A DNA stretch of 64,000 bases from NCBI GenBank assembly GCA_040754475.1, contig JBFMCN010000036.1, positions 1-64,000 of the forward strand. Reading direction: 5' to 3'. Source of the stretch: JAJPHY01 sp040754475 (GTDB lineage Bacteria > Actinomycetota > UBA4738 > HRBIN12). The notes below the pieces were generated by a model. The model made no database searches. It was not told where the DNA came from and was given only the letters and a program-made list of their open reading frames with translations. Positions 26,123 through 34,719 of this stretch are shown one piece after another. A program made the position numbers and the translations under genes. Position 1 is the stretch's first letter; each line of letters begins with the position of its first letter.

Positions 26123-27397
26123 ATGCCGGCCGCGATCGTCATCGGGACTCAGTGGGGAGACGAGGGGAAGGGCAAGGCCGTCGACGAGCTTGCCGCGGGA
26201 ATGGACTTCGTCGTCCGTTACCAGGGTGGCAACAACGCCGGCCACACAGTCGTCGCCCAGGGCCGGGTCCTGAGGCTTCACCTGGTCCCCTCGGGGATCC
26301 TCTACCCGCACGTCACGTCGGTGATCACAGACGGTGTGGTCGTGGATCCGCGCGTCCTGCTCGAGGAGATGGACACGCTGGCCGGTCTCGGCATCGACGT
26401 CTCGCGTCTGGTGGTTTCCTGCAACGCGCATCTGATCATGCCCTACCACCTGGAGCTCGAGAGGCTGACCGAGCGATTCCTCGGCAAGAACGCGATCGGC
26501 ACTACGAAGCGGGGTATCGGTCCGGCCTATGCAGACAAGGCCGCCAGGATCGGGATCCGCGTGCAGGACCTGTTCGACCCGAAGATCTTCCGCGAGAAGC
26601 TCGACGTGGTTCTGAAGGAGAAGAACCTGGTCCTCACCAAGGTGTACAACCGCCTCCCCCTTGCGGTCGAGGGGATCATCGAGGACTACATGGGCTTCGC
26701 GGATCGCATGCGTCCGCACGTGGCCGACACCTCGAAGCTCCTCTACGACGGTCTTCGAGCCGGCAAGAGGCTCCTTCTCGAGGGAGCGCAGGGGACGCTC
26801 CTCGATCTGGACCACGGGACGTACCCATTCGTGACTTCGTCGAACCCGCTGGCCGGTTACGCGCTCGCCTCGGCGGGCATCGGGCCGCGGGAGGTCGAAC
26901 GCGTGATCGGAATCGCGAAGGCGTACGTCACCCGCGTCGGCGCCGGCCCCTTCCCGACGGAGGACACGGGCCCCGACGGTGAGCGGCTCGGCGAGGTGGG
27001 GCGGGAGGTCGGTACGACGACGGGACGCAAGCGCCGGTGTGGCTGGTTCGACGCCGTCGTCCTGCGCTACTCGGCACGTCTGAACGGTCTCACCGAGCTC
27101 TTCCTGACCAAGCTCGACGTCCTGTCGGGGTTTTCGGTGGTGAAGGTCTGCGTGGCCTACCGGACGAACGGCGAGATCTGTGAGGACTTCCCACCACATC
27201 AATCGCTCTTCCACCGCGCCGAGCCCGTGTACCAGGAGTTCGAGGGTTGGGAGGAGGACATAGGCGGCACCCAGTCCTTCCGCGACTTGCCGGACGCCGC
27301 GCGCGCGTACGTCGAGCGCCTCCAGGAGCTGGGTGGCGTACGCATCGGCGTCGCTTCCGTCGGACCGGCCCGCGAGCAGAGCCTCCTGGTCCCGTGA
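26123..27397 (+). CDS. purA: Adenylosuccinate synthetase
   Basis: PurA condenses IMP with aspartate using GTP, the first committed step to AMP. The 424-residue product starts with the P-loop-like GTQWGDEGKGK, followed by RYQGGNNAGHTV, the IMP-binding GTTKRGIGPAYADKA, QGTLLDLDHGTYPFVTSS and the C-terminal GTTTGRKRRCGWFD. All are typical of the family. It leads a run of pur genes with overlapping starts and stops. Confidence 0.97.
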   Translation: MPAAIVIGTQWGDEGKGKAVDELAAGMDFVVRYQGGNNAGHTVVAQGRVLRLHLVPSGILYPHVTSVITDGVVVDPRVLLEEMDTLAGLGIDVSRLVVSCNAHLIMPYHLELERLTERFLGKNAIGTTKRGIGPAYADKAARIGIRVQDLFDPKIFREKLDVVLKEKNLVLTKVYNRLPLAVEGIIEDYMGFADRMRPHVADTSKLLYDGLRAGKRLLLEGAQGTLLDLDHGTYPFVTSSNPLAGYALASAGIGPREVERVIGIAKAYVTRVGAGPFPTEDTGPDGERLGEVGREVGTTTGRKRRCGWFDAVVLRYSARLNGLTELFLTKLDVLSGFSVVKVCVAYRTNGEICEDFPPHQSLFHRAEPVYQEFEGWEEDIGGTQSFRDLPDAARAYVERLQELGGVRIGVASVGPAREQSLLVP

Positions 27398-28671
27398 GGG
27401 TCCTCGTCGTCGGCGGTGGAGGTCGGGAGCACGCTCTGATCTGGAGGCTCTCCCAGAACCCCACCGTCGACCGGCTGTACGCGGCTCCCGGCAACGCCGG
27501 GATCGCCAGCGAAGCCCTGTGCCTGCCGGTCGCGGCCGATGACATCCCCGGCATCGTCGATCTGGTGGAGCGTGAGGGGATCGACCTGACGGTGGTAGGT
27601 CCTGAGGTGCCGCTCGTTGCCGGGCTCGTGGATGAGCTGGAGTCGGTCGGTCGGCGCGTGTTCGGCCCAACGAAGGACGCCGCGCGGATCGAGGGCTCCA
27701 AGGCGTGGACCAAGGAGCTCTGCGAGCGGTACGGGATTCCGGCCGCCGCGTCGCGCACGTTCTCGGACGTCGCATCCGCCGTCGAGTACCTGGATGCCTT
27801 CGATCCGCCGTACGTCGTCAAGGCGGACGGCCTTGCGGCCGGCAAGGGCGTGGTGATCGCCGAGGACGGGCCGGTCGCCATCGGGGCGATCGAGGCGTGT
27901 TTGGTGCACGGGGCGTTCGGCGAGGCGGGCGCGAAGGTCCTGATCGAGGAGCACCTGACGGGCCGCGAGGTCTCGGCGTTCGCACTCACCGATGGGCGCG
28001 ACGTCCTCCCCCTCGTGATGGCCCAGGACTTCAAGCGCGTGGGGGACGGGGACTCGGGACCCAATACCGGCGGCATGGGTTCGTACTCGCCGGTCCCGTT
28101 CGTCGACGAACGGACTGAGGCGCGTATCTGGGACGAGATCGTGTCTCGCGCCGTTCGAGCTATGGAGTCCGAGGGCGTGCGCTATCGCGGCATGCTTTAC
28201 GCGGGGGTCATCCTCACGGACGAAGGACCGAAGCTGCTGGAGTTCAACTGCCGGTTCGGCGACCCAGAGACGCAGGCGATCATCCCGCGCCTTCGCTCGG
28301 ATCTGGGGGAGCTCCTCCTAGCCTGCGTAGAAGGGAACCTCTCCAACTACCGGGCCCACGTCGTTCCGGATGCCTGCGTGACGGTCGTGGTCGCGTCGGG
28401 CGGGTATCCGAGCGGGTACAGGACCGGCTTCGAGATCCGAGGGCTCGAGGATGCGGAAGCCCTCGAGGGCGTAGTCGTCTTTCACGCGGGGACGGCCGAG
28501 CAGCAGGGTAGAGTTGTCACCGCGGGGGGGAGGGTCCTTGGAGTGAGCGCCGTCGGCCGGACGCTGGCCGAGGCCAGGGCCCGCGCCTACGCGGCCTGTT
28601 CCCTGATCGAGTTCGAGGGGATGCACTACAGAAGGGACATCGCGCAACGCGCGGCCGAGGAGGGCGGGTGA
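27394..28671 (+). CDS. purD: Phosphoribosylamine-glycine ligase (GAR synthetase)
   Basis: PurD makes glycinamide ribonucleotide in step 2 of purine synthesis. The 425-residue ATP-grasp enzyme begins VRVLVVGGGGREHAL and contains GPEVPLVAGLVDEL, PPYVVKADGLAAGKGV, DFKRVGDGDSGPNTGGMGS and LLEFNCRFGDPETQ. The GTG start overlaps the purA stop (GTGA). A short insertion of YPSGYRTGFEIRGL near residue 335 is normal for the family. Confidence 0.96.
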   Translation: MRVLVVGGGGREHALIWRLSQNPTVDRLYAAPGNAGIASEALCLPVAADDIPGIVDLVEREGIDLTVVGPEVPLVAGLVDELESVGRRVFGPTKDAARIEGSKAWTKELCERYGIPAAASRTFSDVASAVEYLDAFDPPYVVKADGLAAGKGVVIAEDGPVAIGAIEACLVHGAFGEAGAKVLIEEHLTGREVSAFALTDGRDVLPLVMAQDFKRVGDGDSGPNTGGMGSYSPVPFVDERTEARIWDEIVSRAVRAMESEGVRYRGMLYAGVILTDEGPKLLEFNCRFGDPETQAIIPRLRSDLGELLLACVEGNLSNYRAHVVPDACVTVVVASGGYPSGYRTGFEIRGLEDAEALEGVVVFHAGTAEQQGRVVTAGGRVLGVSAVGRTLAEARARAYAACSLIEFEGMHYRRDIAQRAAEEGG

Positions 28672-29141
28672 GCGATCAAGCGCCGATGGTCGGGGTCCTT
28701 GTCGCGTCTCCGGCCGAGCTGTCGGTCATGCAGCAGGCGACAGCGATCCTCGAGAAGCTGGGGGTCGCCCACGAGATCCGCGTCGTGTCGGCGGCGCGCA
28801 ATCCCGATCTCGTCGACGAGTACACGCGCACGGCGTACGAACGCGGGCTGAAGGTGCTGATCTGCACCACCGGCATCTCGGGTCACCTTGCGTCGGCGGC
28901 TGCGGCCAGGACCGTGCTACCGGTGGTAGGTGTGCCCGTGGCCTCCGAGCAGATGGGCGGCGAACAGGCGCTCTACGTCACTGCCCAGATGCCGAGCGGG
29001 GTCCCCGTTGCGACGGTCGGCGTCGACGCAGCGGTGAACGCTGCCATCCTCGCGGCCGAGATCGTCGGCGTCGGCGACGCCGAGGTGCAGGCTCGCCTGT
29101 GGAAGTTCAAGGACGACCTTGCGGAGGGGCTCAGGCTGTGA
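28668..29141 (+). CDS. purE: PurE-like protein with altered active site
   Basis: PurE converts N5-carboxyaminoimidazole ribonucleotide to CAIR (or, in class II, carboxylates AIR directly). The 157-residue length, position and overall sequence (VLPVVGVPVAS, TAQMPSGVPVATVGVD) fit PurE. The catalytic motifs do not. The canonical GSxSD loop reads ASPAE, SAHRTPD reads SAARNPD so the general acid/base His is Ala, and AGGAAHLPGM is replaced by TGISGHLASA. The only equivalent His retained is in GHLA. No purK is nearby. It may be a divergent or degenerate enzyme. The GTG overlaps the purD stop. Confidence 0.75.
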   Translation: MSDQAPMVGVLVASPAELSVMQQATAILEKLGVAHEIRVVSAARNPDLVDEYTRTAYERGLKVLICTTGISGHLASAAAARTVLPVVGVPVASEQMGGEQALYVTAQMPSGVPVATVGVDAAVNAAILAAEIVGVGDAEVQARLWKFKDDLAEGLRL

Positions 29142-29175
29142 GCCCCTGCTGCGCCCGGTCCGAAGGGACCCTCGC

Positions 29176-30489
29176 GTGATCCCCCGCTACACGCTGCCCG
29201 AAATGGACGAGATCTGGTCCGACGAGGCCCGGTTCGGCCGCTGGCTCGAGATAGAGATCCTGGCCGTGGAGGCCTGGGCGCGCCTTGGCAGGATTCCCGA
29301 GGACGACGCCCAGGAGGTCCGGGAGCGTGCGTCGTTCACCGTTGAGCGGGTCCTGGAGCTCGAGCAGGTCACCCGGCACGACGTCGCCGCGTTCGTGCAG
29401 TGCGTGGCCGAGTCTGTTGGCCCCGCCGGTCGCTGGATCCATTTCGGCATGACGTCCTCGGACGTCCTCGACACAGGACTCGCGCTACAGCTGCGCTCGG
29501 CGACCGATCTGCTCCTCAGGCGGCTCGAGCGTCTCCTCGCCGTCGTGAAGCGGTTGGCGCTCGAGCACCGTGAAACACCGATGATCGGAAGGACGCACGG
29601 CGTGCACGCAGAGCCGACGAGCTTCGGACACAAGCTCGCCGTCTGGGCTTTCGAGCTCGACCGCGGCCGCGAGCGACTTCGGCGGGCGCGCGAGGGCATC
29701 AGCGTCGGGAAGCTCTCGGGTGTGGTCGGCACGTACGCACAGCTCGATCCGCGGATAGAGGAGGACGTCTGCTCGAAGCTCGGGCTGCGGCCGGCGGAGG
29801 CTTCGACCCAGATCCTGCAGCGTGACCGCCATGCCGAGTACTTGGCGGCACTTGCGCTCCTCGCCTCTTCGCTCGACAAGTTCGCCACCGAGATTCGGAA
29901 CCTCGCACGCACCGAGGTTCGAGAGGTCCAGGAGCCGTTCGCCCCCGGGCAGAAGGGCTCGAGCGCAATGCCCCACAAGCGGAACCCCGTGATCTGCGAG
30001 CGTGTTTGCGGACTGGCGCGCGTGGTCCGAGGGAACCTCCAGGCGGCGCTCGAGAACATCGCGCTCTGGCACGAGCGCGACATCTCGCACTCTTCGGCCG
30101 AACGCGTGATCCTTCCCGATTCGACGATGGTCCTGGACTTCATGCTCAAGGACTTCACCGATGTGCTCGAGGGGCTCCGCGTGTTCCCCGAGCGGATGCG
30201 CAAGAACCTCGAGGTCGGCGGCGGGCTCGCCTTCTCGCAGACCGTGCTGTTGGCGCTCATCGGCAGGGGTCTCTCGCGCGAGGACGCATACCGGATCGTG
30301 CAGTCGGCGGCTGCTGCCGCCTGGGACCGGGGCGCGAGCTTCCGGGAGCAGGTGGCCGCCGACCCCGACGTGGTCGGGCTGGTCCCGCGGAACGAGCTCG
30401 AGGCGCTCTTCGATCCATCGCGGTTCCTGCGCAACCTCGACGGCGTGTTCGATCGGCTGGCTGGCCTTCCCGCGGGTGAGGAGACATGA
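29176..30489 (+). CDS. purB: Adenylosuccinate lyase
   Basis: PurB cleaves SAICAR to AICAR and adenylosuccinate to AMP, releasing fumarate. The 437-residue product begins VIPRYTLPEMDEIWSDE and contains HFGMTSSDVLDT, RTHGVHAEPTSFGHK and the signature loop KGSSAMPHKRNP with the catalytic serine. The GTG at 29176 was chosen because IPRYTLPEM is the family N-terminus; the frame stays open upstream to 29119 but without conserved sequence. It lies 34 bp after purE and overlaps purC. Confidence 0.96.
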   Translation: MIPRYTLPEMDEIWSDEARFGRWLEIEILAVEAWARLGRIPEDDAQEVRERASFTVERVLELEQVTRHDVAAFVQCVAESVGPAGRWIHFGMTSSDVLDTGLALQLRSATDLLLRRLERLLAVVKRLALEHRETPMIGRTHGVHAEPTSFGHKLAVWAFELDRGRERLRRAREGISVGKLSGVVGTYAQLDPRIEEDVCSKLGLRPAEASTQILQRDRHAEYLAALALLASSLDKFATEIRNLARTEVREVQEPFAPGQKGSSAMPHKRNPVICERVCGLARVVRGNLQAALENIALWHERDISHSSAERVILPDSTMVLDFMLKDFTDVLEGLRVFPERMRKNLEVGGGLAFSQTVLLALIGRGLSREDAYRIVQSAAAAAWDRGASFREQVAADPDVVGLVPRNELEALFDPSRFLRNLDGVFDRLAGLPAGEET

Positions 30490-31436
30490 GCGACACCGTG
30501 AAGCTCCACGCCCAGGGTAAGGTCCGGGACGTCTACGACGCGGGAGAACACCTGCTGCTGGTCGCGACCGACCGCATATCCGCGTTCGACGTCGTCCTTC
30601 CGAACCCTATCCCCGACAAGGGACGTGTCCTGACCGGGATGTCGCTGTTCTGGTTCGAGCGAACGAAGGACATCGTCGGCAACCATCTGATCTCGGGCGA
30701 CCGCCGGGACCTTCCCGAGCCCTTCCGCAGCGAACCGTCGCTTTCCGGGCGAGCGACGCTTGTGAAGAGGGCGAAGGTCATCCCCGCGGAGTGCGTGGCG
30801 CGTGGGTACCTGGCAGGTTCGGGTCTGAAGCAGTACCTGGCCGAGGGCCACGTGTGCGGCGTTCCGCTTCCTCCGGGCCTGAGGGAGTCCGACCGGCTGC
30901 CGGAGCCCATCTTCACGCCGACGACCAAAGCGGCCGAGGGTCACGATCTGCCGCTCACATTCGAGCAGACGGCCGACCTCGTAGGTAGGGGACTTGCAGA
31001 GAGGCTCCGGGAGCTCACGATCGCGCTCTACGAGCTCGGAGCCGAGATCGCGCTCGAGCGGGGAATCATCATCGCGGACACGAAGTTCGAGTTCGGGTTC
31101 GCGGAAGGGGAGCTGATCCTGGTCGACGAGGCGCTCACGCCGGATTCCTCCCGACTGTGGCCGGCCGACGGATACTCGCCCGGCCGGTCGCAGTCGTCCT
31201 TCGACAAGCAATACGTGCGCGACTGGCTAGATGCGAGCGGGTGGGACCACGAGCCGCCGCCTCCGGAGCTGCCCGCCGAGGTCGTGGCCAAGACCTCCCT
31301 CAAGTACCGCGAGGCGTTCGAGCGGATCACGAGGGAGAAGTTCGACCACTACCGGCACCGAATGGGCGTCATGAGCGATAGGGATTGGGAGTCGTGCGCG
31401 GTCGACCTCGAGCGGCTGCGAAGGGAGCATGCATGA
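30486..31436 (+). CDS. purC: SAICAR synthetase (PurC)
   Basis: PurC joins CAIR and aspartate with ATP to give SAICAR. The 316-residue product is the longer form of the family. It contains AQGKVRDVYDAGEHLLLVATD-type N-terminal sequence (quoted segment: GKVRDVYDAGEHLL), RISAFDVVLPNPIPDKG, ECVARGYLAGSG, and IADTKFEFGF with the Asp/Glu metal ligands. The ATG overlaps the purB stop (ATGA), and the stop overlaps purS. Confidence 0.96.
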   Translation: MSDTVKLHAQGKVRDVYDAGEHLLLVATDRISAFDVVLPNPIPDKGRVLTGMSLFWFERTKDIVGNHLISGDRRDLPEPFRSEPSLSGRATLVKRAKVIPAECVARGYLAGSGLKQYLAEGHVCGVPLPPGLRESDRLPEPIFTPTTKAAEGHDLPLTFEQTADLVGRGLAERLRELTIALYELGAEIALERGIIIADTKFEFGFAEGELILVDEALTPDSSRLWPADGYSPGRSQSSFDKQYVRDWLDASGWDHEPPPPELPAEVVAKTSLKYREAFERITREKFDHYRHRMGVMSDRDWESCAVDLERLRREHA

Positions 31437-31714
31437 GGTTCCGCTGCCGCGTCGAGGTTGAGCTCAAGCCGGGCCTCCTGGATCCGCAAGGAAAGGCGGT
31501 CGAGGGATCGCTCCCGGCGATGGGCTGGACGAACGTCTCGAACGTGCGTATCGGAAAGGCGATCTGGATGGACGTAGAGGCCTCAGACGAGCAGACGGCG
31601 ATCGCCCGGGTGCAAGAGATCGCCGAGCGACTGCTGTCGAACCCGGTCATCGAGCGGTTCGTGGTCCGCAGCGTGGAGGAGATCCCTCGCCTGACCTTCG
31701 AGGACCACGCGTGA
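31433..31714 (+). CDS. purS: FGAM synthase subunit PurS
   Basis: PurS is the small adaptor that holds PurQ and PurL together in the three-subunit FGAM synthase. The 93-residue product has the family pattern VEVELKPGLLDPQGKAVEGSL-type start (quoted part: LKPGLLDPQGKAV), VSNVRIGKAIWMDVEA and LLSNPVIERFVV. The start overlaps the purC stop, and the stop overlaps purQ. Its presence explains the short PurL. Confidence 0.95.
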   Translation: MRFRCRVEVELKPGLLDPQGKAVEGSLPAMGWTNVSNVRIGKAIWMDVEASDEQTAIARVQEIAERLLSNPVIERFVVRSVEEIPRLTFEDHA

Positions 31715-32418
31715 GTCGCAGACCGCGGATCGGGGTCGTTACGTTTCCCGGGTCGCTCGACGACCGGGACGCGCGCCGAGCCGTCGCCGCCATGGGGGGC
31801 GAAGGGGTGCCCCTTTGGCACTCCCACAGCGATCTGCAGGGCGTCGACGCGGTGATCCTTCCCGGCGGGTTCTCCTACGGCGACTATCTGCGGACCGGCG
31901 CGATCGCTCGCTTCGCGCCGATCATGGAAGAGGTGCGCACGTTCGCCGATGCAGGCGGTCCGGTCGTGGGGATCTGCAACGGCTTCCAGATCCTGTGTGA
32001 GGCGCAGCTCCTCCCGGGCGCACTGATCCGCAACCGGCAGCTGCGCTTCGTGTGCCGGTTCGTGGACGTCCGCGTCGAGACCTCGCTCTCTCCACTTACC
32101 GAGGGGCTGGTGCCCGGCGAGGTGCTCACCGTTCCGGTGAAGCACGGCGAAGGGCAATTCGTCGCCGGCGCCGAGGAGCTGGATCGGATCGAGGGTGAGG
32201 GACTCGTCGTGTTCCGGTACTGCGCCCCCGACGGCTCGTTCGACGACGAGCACAACGTCAACGGCAGCCTCGACTCGATCGCCGGCGTCCGGAACGAGGT
32301 GGGAAACGTCGTTGGTCTGATGCCTCACCCGGAGCACGCTGTCGATCCCGATGTCGGGCCGACCGGCGGGCAGCCTATGCTGGCTTCTTTGCTGTCGTAC
32401 GCCCTCGCCCGGGTGTAG
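31711..32418 (+). CDS. purQ: FGAM synthase glutaminase subunit PurQ
   Basis: PurQ hydrolyses glutamine and channels ammonia to PurL. The 235-residue class I glutamine amidotransferase has VILPGGFSYGDYLR (oxyanion region), the nucleophile elbow GICNGFQIL with the catalytic Cys, and LMPHPEHAVD with the catalytic His and Glu. The GTG overlaps the purS stop (GTGA), so PurS and PurQ are probably made in balance. Confidence 0.96.
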   Translation: MSRRPRIGVVTFPGSLDDRDARRAVAAMGGEGVPLWHSHSDLQGVDAVILPGGFSYGDYLRTGAIARFAPIMEEVRTFADAGGPVVGICNGFQILCEAQLLPGALIRNRQLRFVCRFVDVRVETSLSPLTEGLVPGEVLTVPVKHGEGQFVAGAEELDRIEGEGLVVFRYCAPDGSFDDEHNVNGSLDSIAGVRNEVGNVVGLMPHPEHAVDPDVGPTGGQPMLASLLSYALARV

Positions 32419-32423
32419 CGACG

Positions 32424-34649
32424 ATGCCTTCCGATCAGCCCCTTCACCGCGCGCTCGGCCTCACGGACGAGGAGCTCGAGGCGATCCGGACGACACTCGG
32501 ACGAGAGCCGAACCCGAACGAGCTGGCGATGTACGGGGTGATGTGGTCCGAGCATTGCTCCTACAAGAGCTCGAAGATCTACCTCCGCACCCTGCCGACC
32601 GAGGGCCGGCACGTCCTCGTCGGGCCCGGGCAGGACGCCGGCGCCATCGACATAGGCGACGGCCTGGCGGTCGTGTTCAAGATGGAGTCGCATTCGCACC
32701 CAAGCGCCATCGAGCCGTATCAGGGCGCCGCCACGGGTGTGGGGGGCATCGTCCGCGACATCGTCGCGATGGGGGCGCGTCCGATCGCGTTGCTGGATCC
32801 GTTGATGTTCGGACCGCTCACAGAGGAGCGGAACCGATGGCTCTTCGAGGGCGTTGTCGCCGGTATCGGCGGATATGGGAACTGCATCGGGGTTCCGACC
32901 GTCGGCGGCGAGGTGCACTTCGCCGAGCCTCACTCGACCAACCCTGTTATCAACGTGATGTGCGTCGGGGTAGCCTCCGCCGACGATCTGGTGACGGCCG
33001 CCCGGGAGGTACACGAGGGGTCGCTCATGGTCCTGATCGGCGCGGCGACCGGCCGCGACGGGATCGGCGGCGTGTCCGTGCTGGCCTCACGGACGATCGA
33101 AGAGGATGCGGCCGAGACGCGCCCGAGTGTGCAGATCGGCGATCCCTTCGCCGAGAAGCTGCTCATCGAGGCATGTCTGGAGCTGGTGCGACGAGATCTG
33201 CTGGAGGGCCTGCAGGATCTCGGCGGCGCCGGACTCACTTGTGCTGCAAGCGAATCGACGGCTCGTTCCAGGATGGGCTCGGAGATCGATCTGGATGTGG
33301 TTCCGCTTCGGGCACCGGATCTGGAGATCTGGGAGATCCTCACGAGCGAGTCGCAGGAGAGGATGCTGGCGATCGTTAGCCCCGACCGGCTGGCGGACGT
33401 CCGCGAGGTCTGCACGAAGTGGGGACTGGCCTCCTCGGTGATCGGGAAGCTGGTGGCCGGCGGGGGCCTTGCCGTCCGGAAGGGCGGTGAGGTCGTCGCC
33501 CAGGTACCGGCAAGGTCACTCGCAGACGAGGGGCCGATCTACGAACGGCCGGCGCGGCAACCCCGGGGGTTGGACGAGCTCGAGCAGGACGATCCCACGT
33601 TCTCGACGGTGAAGGCGTCGCCGCTGGATTCGTTCCTCACGGTCCTGGCCTCGCCCAACGTCGCCTCGAAACGGTGGGTGTGGGAGCAGTACGACTTCCT
33701 CGTGCAGGGTGGGACGGTGGCCGGTCCCGGAGCGGACGCGGCGATAGTCCGGATCGAGGGGGCGCTGAAGGCTCTCGCGCTCTCGACCGACGGCAAGGGG
33801 CGCTTCGGGCATCTGAACCCGTACCTGGGGGCTGCACACGCGGTCGCGGAGGCGGCGCGAAACGTCGCGGTGATGGGCGCGACACCGCTTGCGATCACGA
33901 ACTGCATGAACTTCGGCAACCCTGAGCGGCCCGAGGTCATGTGGCAGTTCGCCGAATCGGTTCGTGGGATGGCCGATGCCTGCAGTGCGCTGGAGACGCC
34001 TGTGACCGGCGGTAACGTCAGCTTCTACAACGAGTCCGGCGACTCGTCGATCTGGCCGACGCCGGTGATCGGCATGCTTGGGCTGATCGAGGACCACCGG
34101 CTGCTGGTGCGTCCCGGCTTCACCGGTCCGGGTCTCGTCGTCTACCTGCTCGGCGAGACGTTTCCCGAGCTGGGGGGCTCCGAGTTCGCAGAGGTGGTGC
34201 TCGGCAAGGTGGCGGGACGGGCGCCGGCGCTCGACTTCGACAGTGAGAGGGCGCTCCACCGGGTGCTCATCGAAGGCTCACGCAAGGATCTCCTCGCGTC
34301 CGCGCACGATTGCTCCGAGGGCGGGCTCGCCGTCGCCCTTGCGGAGTCGGCGATCACCGGCAACGTGGGCTTTGCAGTCGCGCTGCCGGGTGACGTCCCC
34401 TGGTACGTGACGCTGTTCGCCGAGTCGGCTTCGCGAGCGGTGGTCTCGACCACTCTCGAGGCCGCTGCGGCTCTCGAGGCCCTCGCCGAGGAGCATCACG
34501 TTCCCGTCTTCCCCCTCGGCGAGACGGGAGGGCCACGGATGGTCTTCGACTCGCTCTTCGAGGTGACTGTCGAGGAGGCCAGGGCTGTCTATGAGGGGAC
34601 GATTCCGAAGCTCCTTGCCGGCGAAGGTCGCTCGGCCCCCGGATCGTAG
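32424..34649 (+). CDS. purL: FGAM synthase large subunit PurL
   Basis: PurL aminates FGAR to FGAM with ATP. The 741-residue short form (as opposed to about 1300 residues in proteobacteria) depends on the PurS and PurQ encoded just upstream. Visible segments are MWSEHCSYKSSK, HSHPSAIEPYQGAATGVGG, IGAATGRDGIGG, DLGGAGLTCAASE, TGGNVSFYNE and the second-half AHDCSEGGLAVALAE. It starts at the ATG at 32424, six bases after purQ. Confidence 0.96.
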   Translation: MPSDQPLHRALGLTDEELEAIRTTLGREPNPNELAMYGVMWSEHCSYKSSKIYLRTLPTEGRHVLVGPGQDAGAIDIGDGLAVVFKMESHSHPSAIEPYQGAATGVGGIVRDIVAMGARPIALLDPLMFGPLTEERNRWLFEGVVAGIGGYGNCIGVPTVGGEVHFAEPHSTNPVINVMCVGVASADDLVTAAREVHEGSLMVLIGAATGRDGIGGVSVLASRTIEEDAAETRPSVQIGDPFAEKLLIEACLELVRRDLLEGLQDLGGAGLTCAASESTARSRMGSEIDLDVVPLRAPDLEIWEILTSESQERMLAIVSPDRLADVREVCTKWGLASSVIGKLVAGGGLAVRKGGEVVAQVPARSLADEGPIYERPARQPRGLDELEQDDPTFSTVKASPLDSFLTVLASPNVASKRWVWEQYDFLVQGGTVAGPGADAAIVRIEGALKALALSTDGKGRFGHLNPYLGAAHAVAEAARNVAVMGATPLAITNCMNFGNPERPEVMWQFAESVRGMADACSALETPVTGGNVSFYNESGDSSIWPTPVIGMLGLIEDHRLLVRPGFTGPGLVVYLLGETFPELGGSEFAEVVLGKVAGRAPALDFDSERALHRVLIEGSRKDLLASAHDCSEGGLAVALAESAITGNVGFAVALPGDVPWYVTLFAESASRAVVSTTLEAAAALEALAEEHHVPVFPLGETGGPRMVFDSLFEVTVEEARAVYEGTIPKLLAGEGRSAPGS

Positions 34650-34702
34650 CCGGGCTCGAGGCGGTCGCGTGTCCCCGTCACGGTTCGCCGAGGGGCGAGT
34701 GC

Positions 34703-34708
34703 TACCAT
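34703..34708 (+). promoter_or_regulatory. -10 box (TACCAT) upstream of purF
   Basis: TACCAT would start transcription near 34715, five bases before the GTG used by purF at 34720. It implies that purF-purM can be transcribed separately from purA-purL. It also argues against the alternative GTG at 34699, which lies upstream of the predicted start. Confidence 0.45.
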
Positions 34709-34719
34709 CGCGCCCGACT

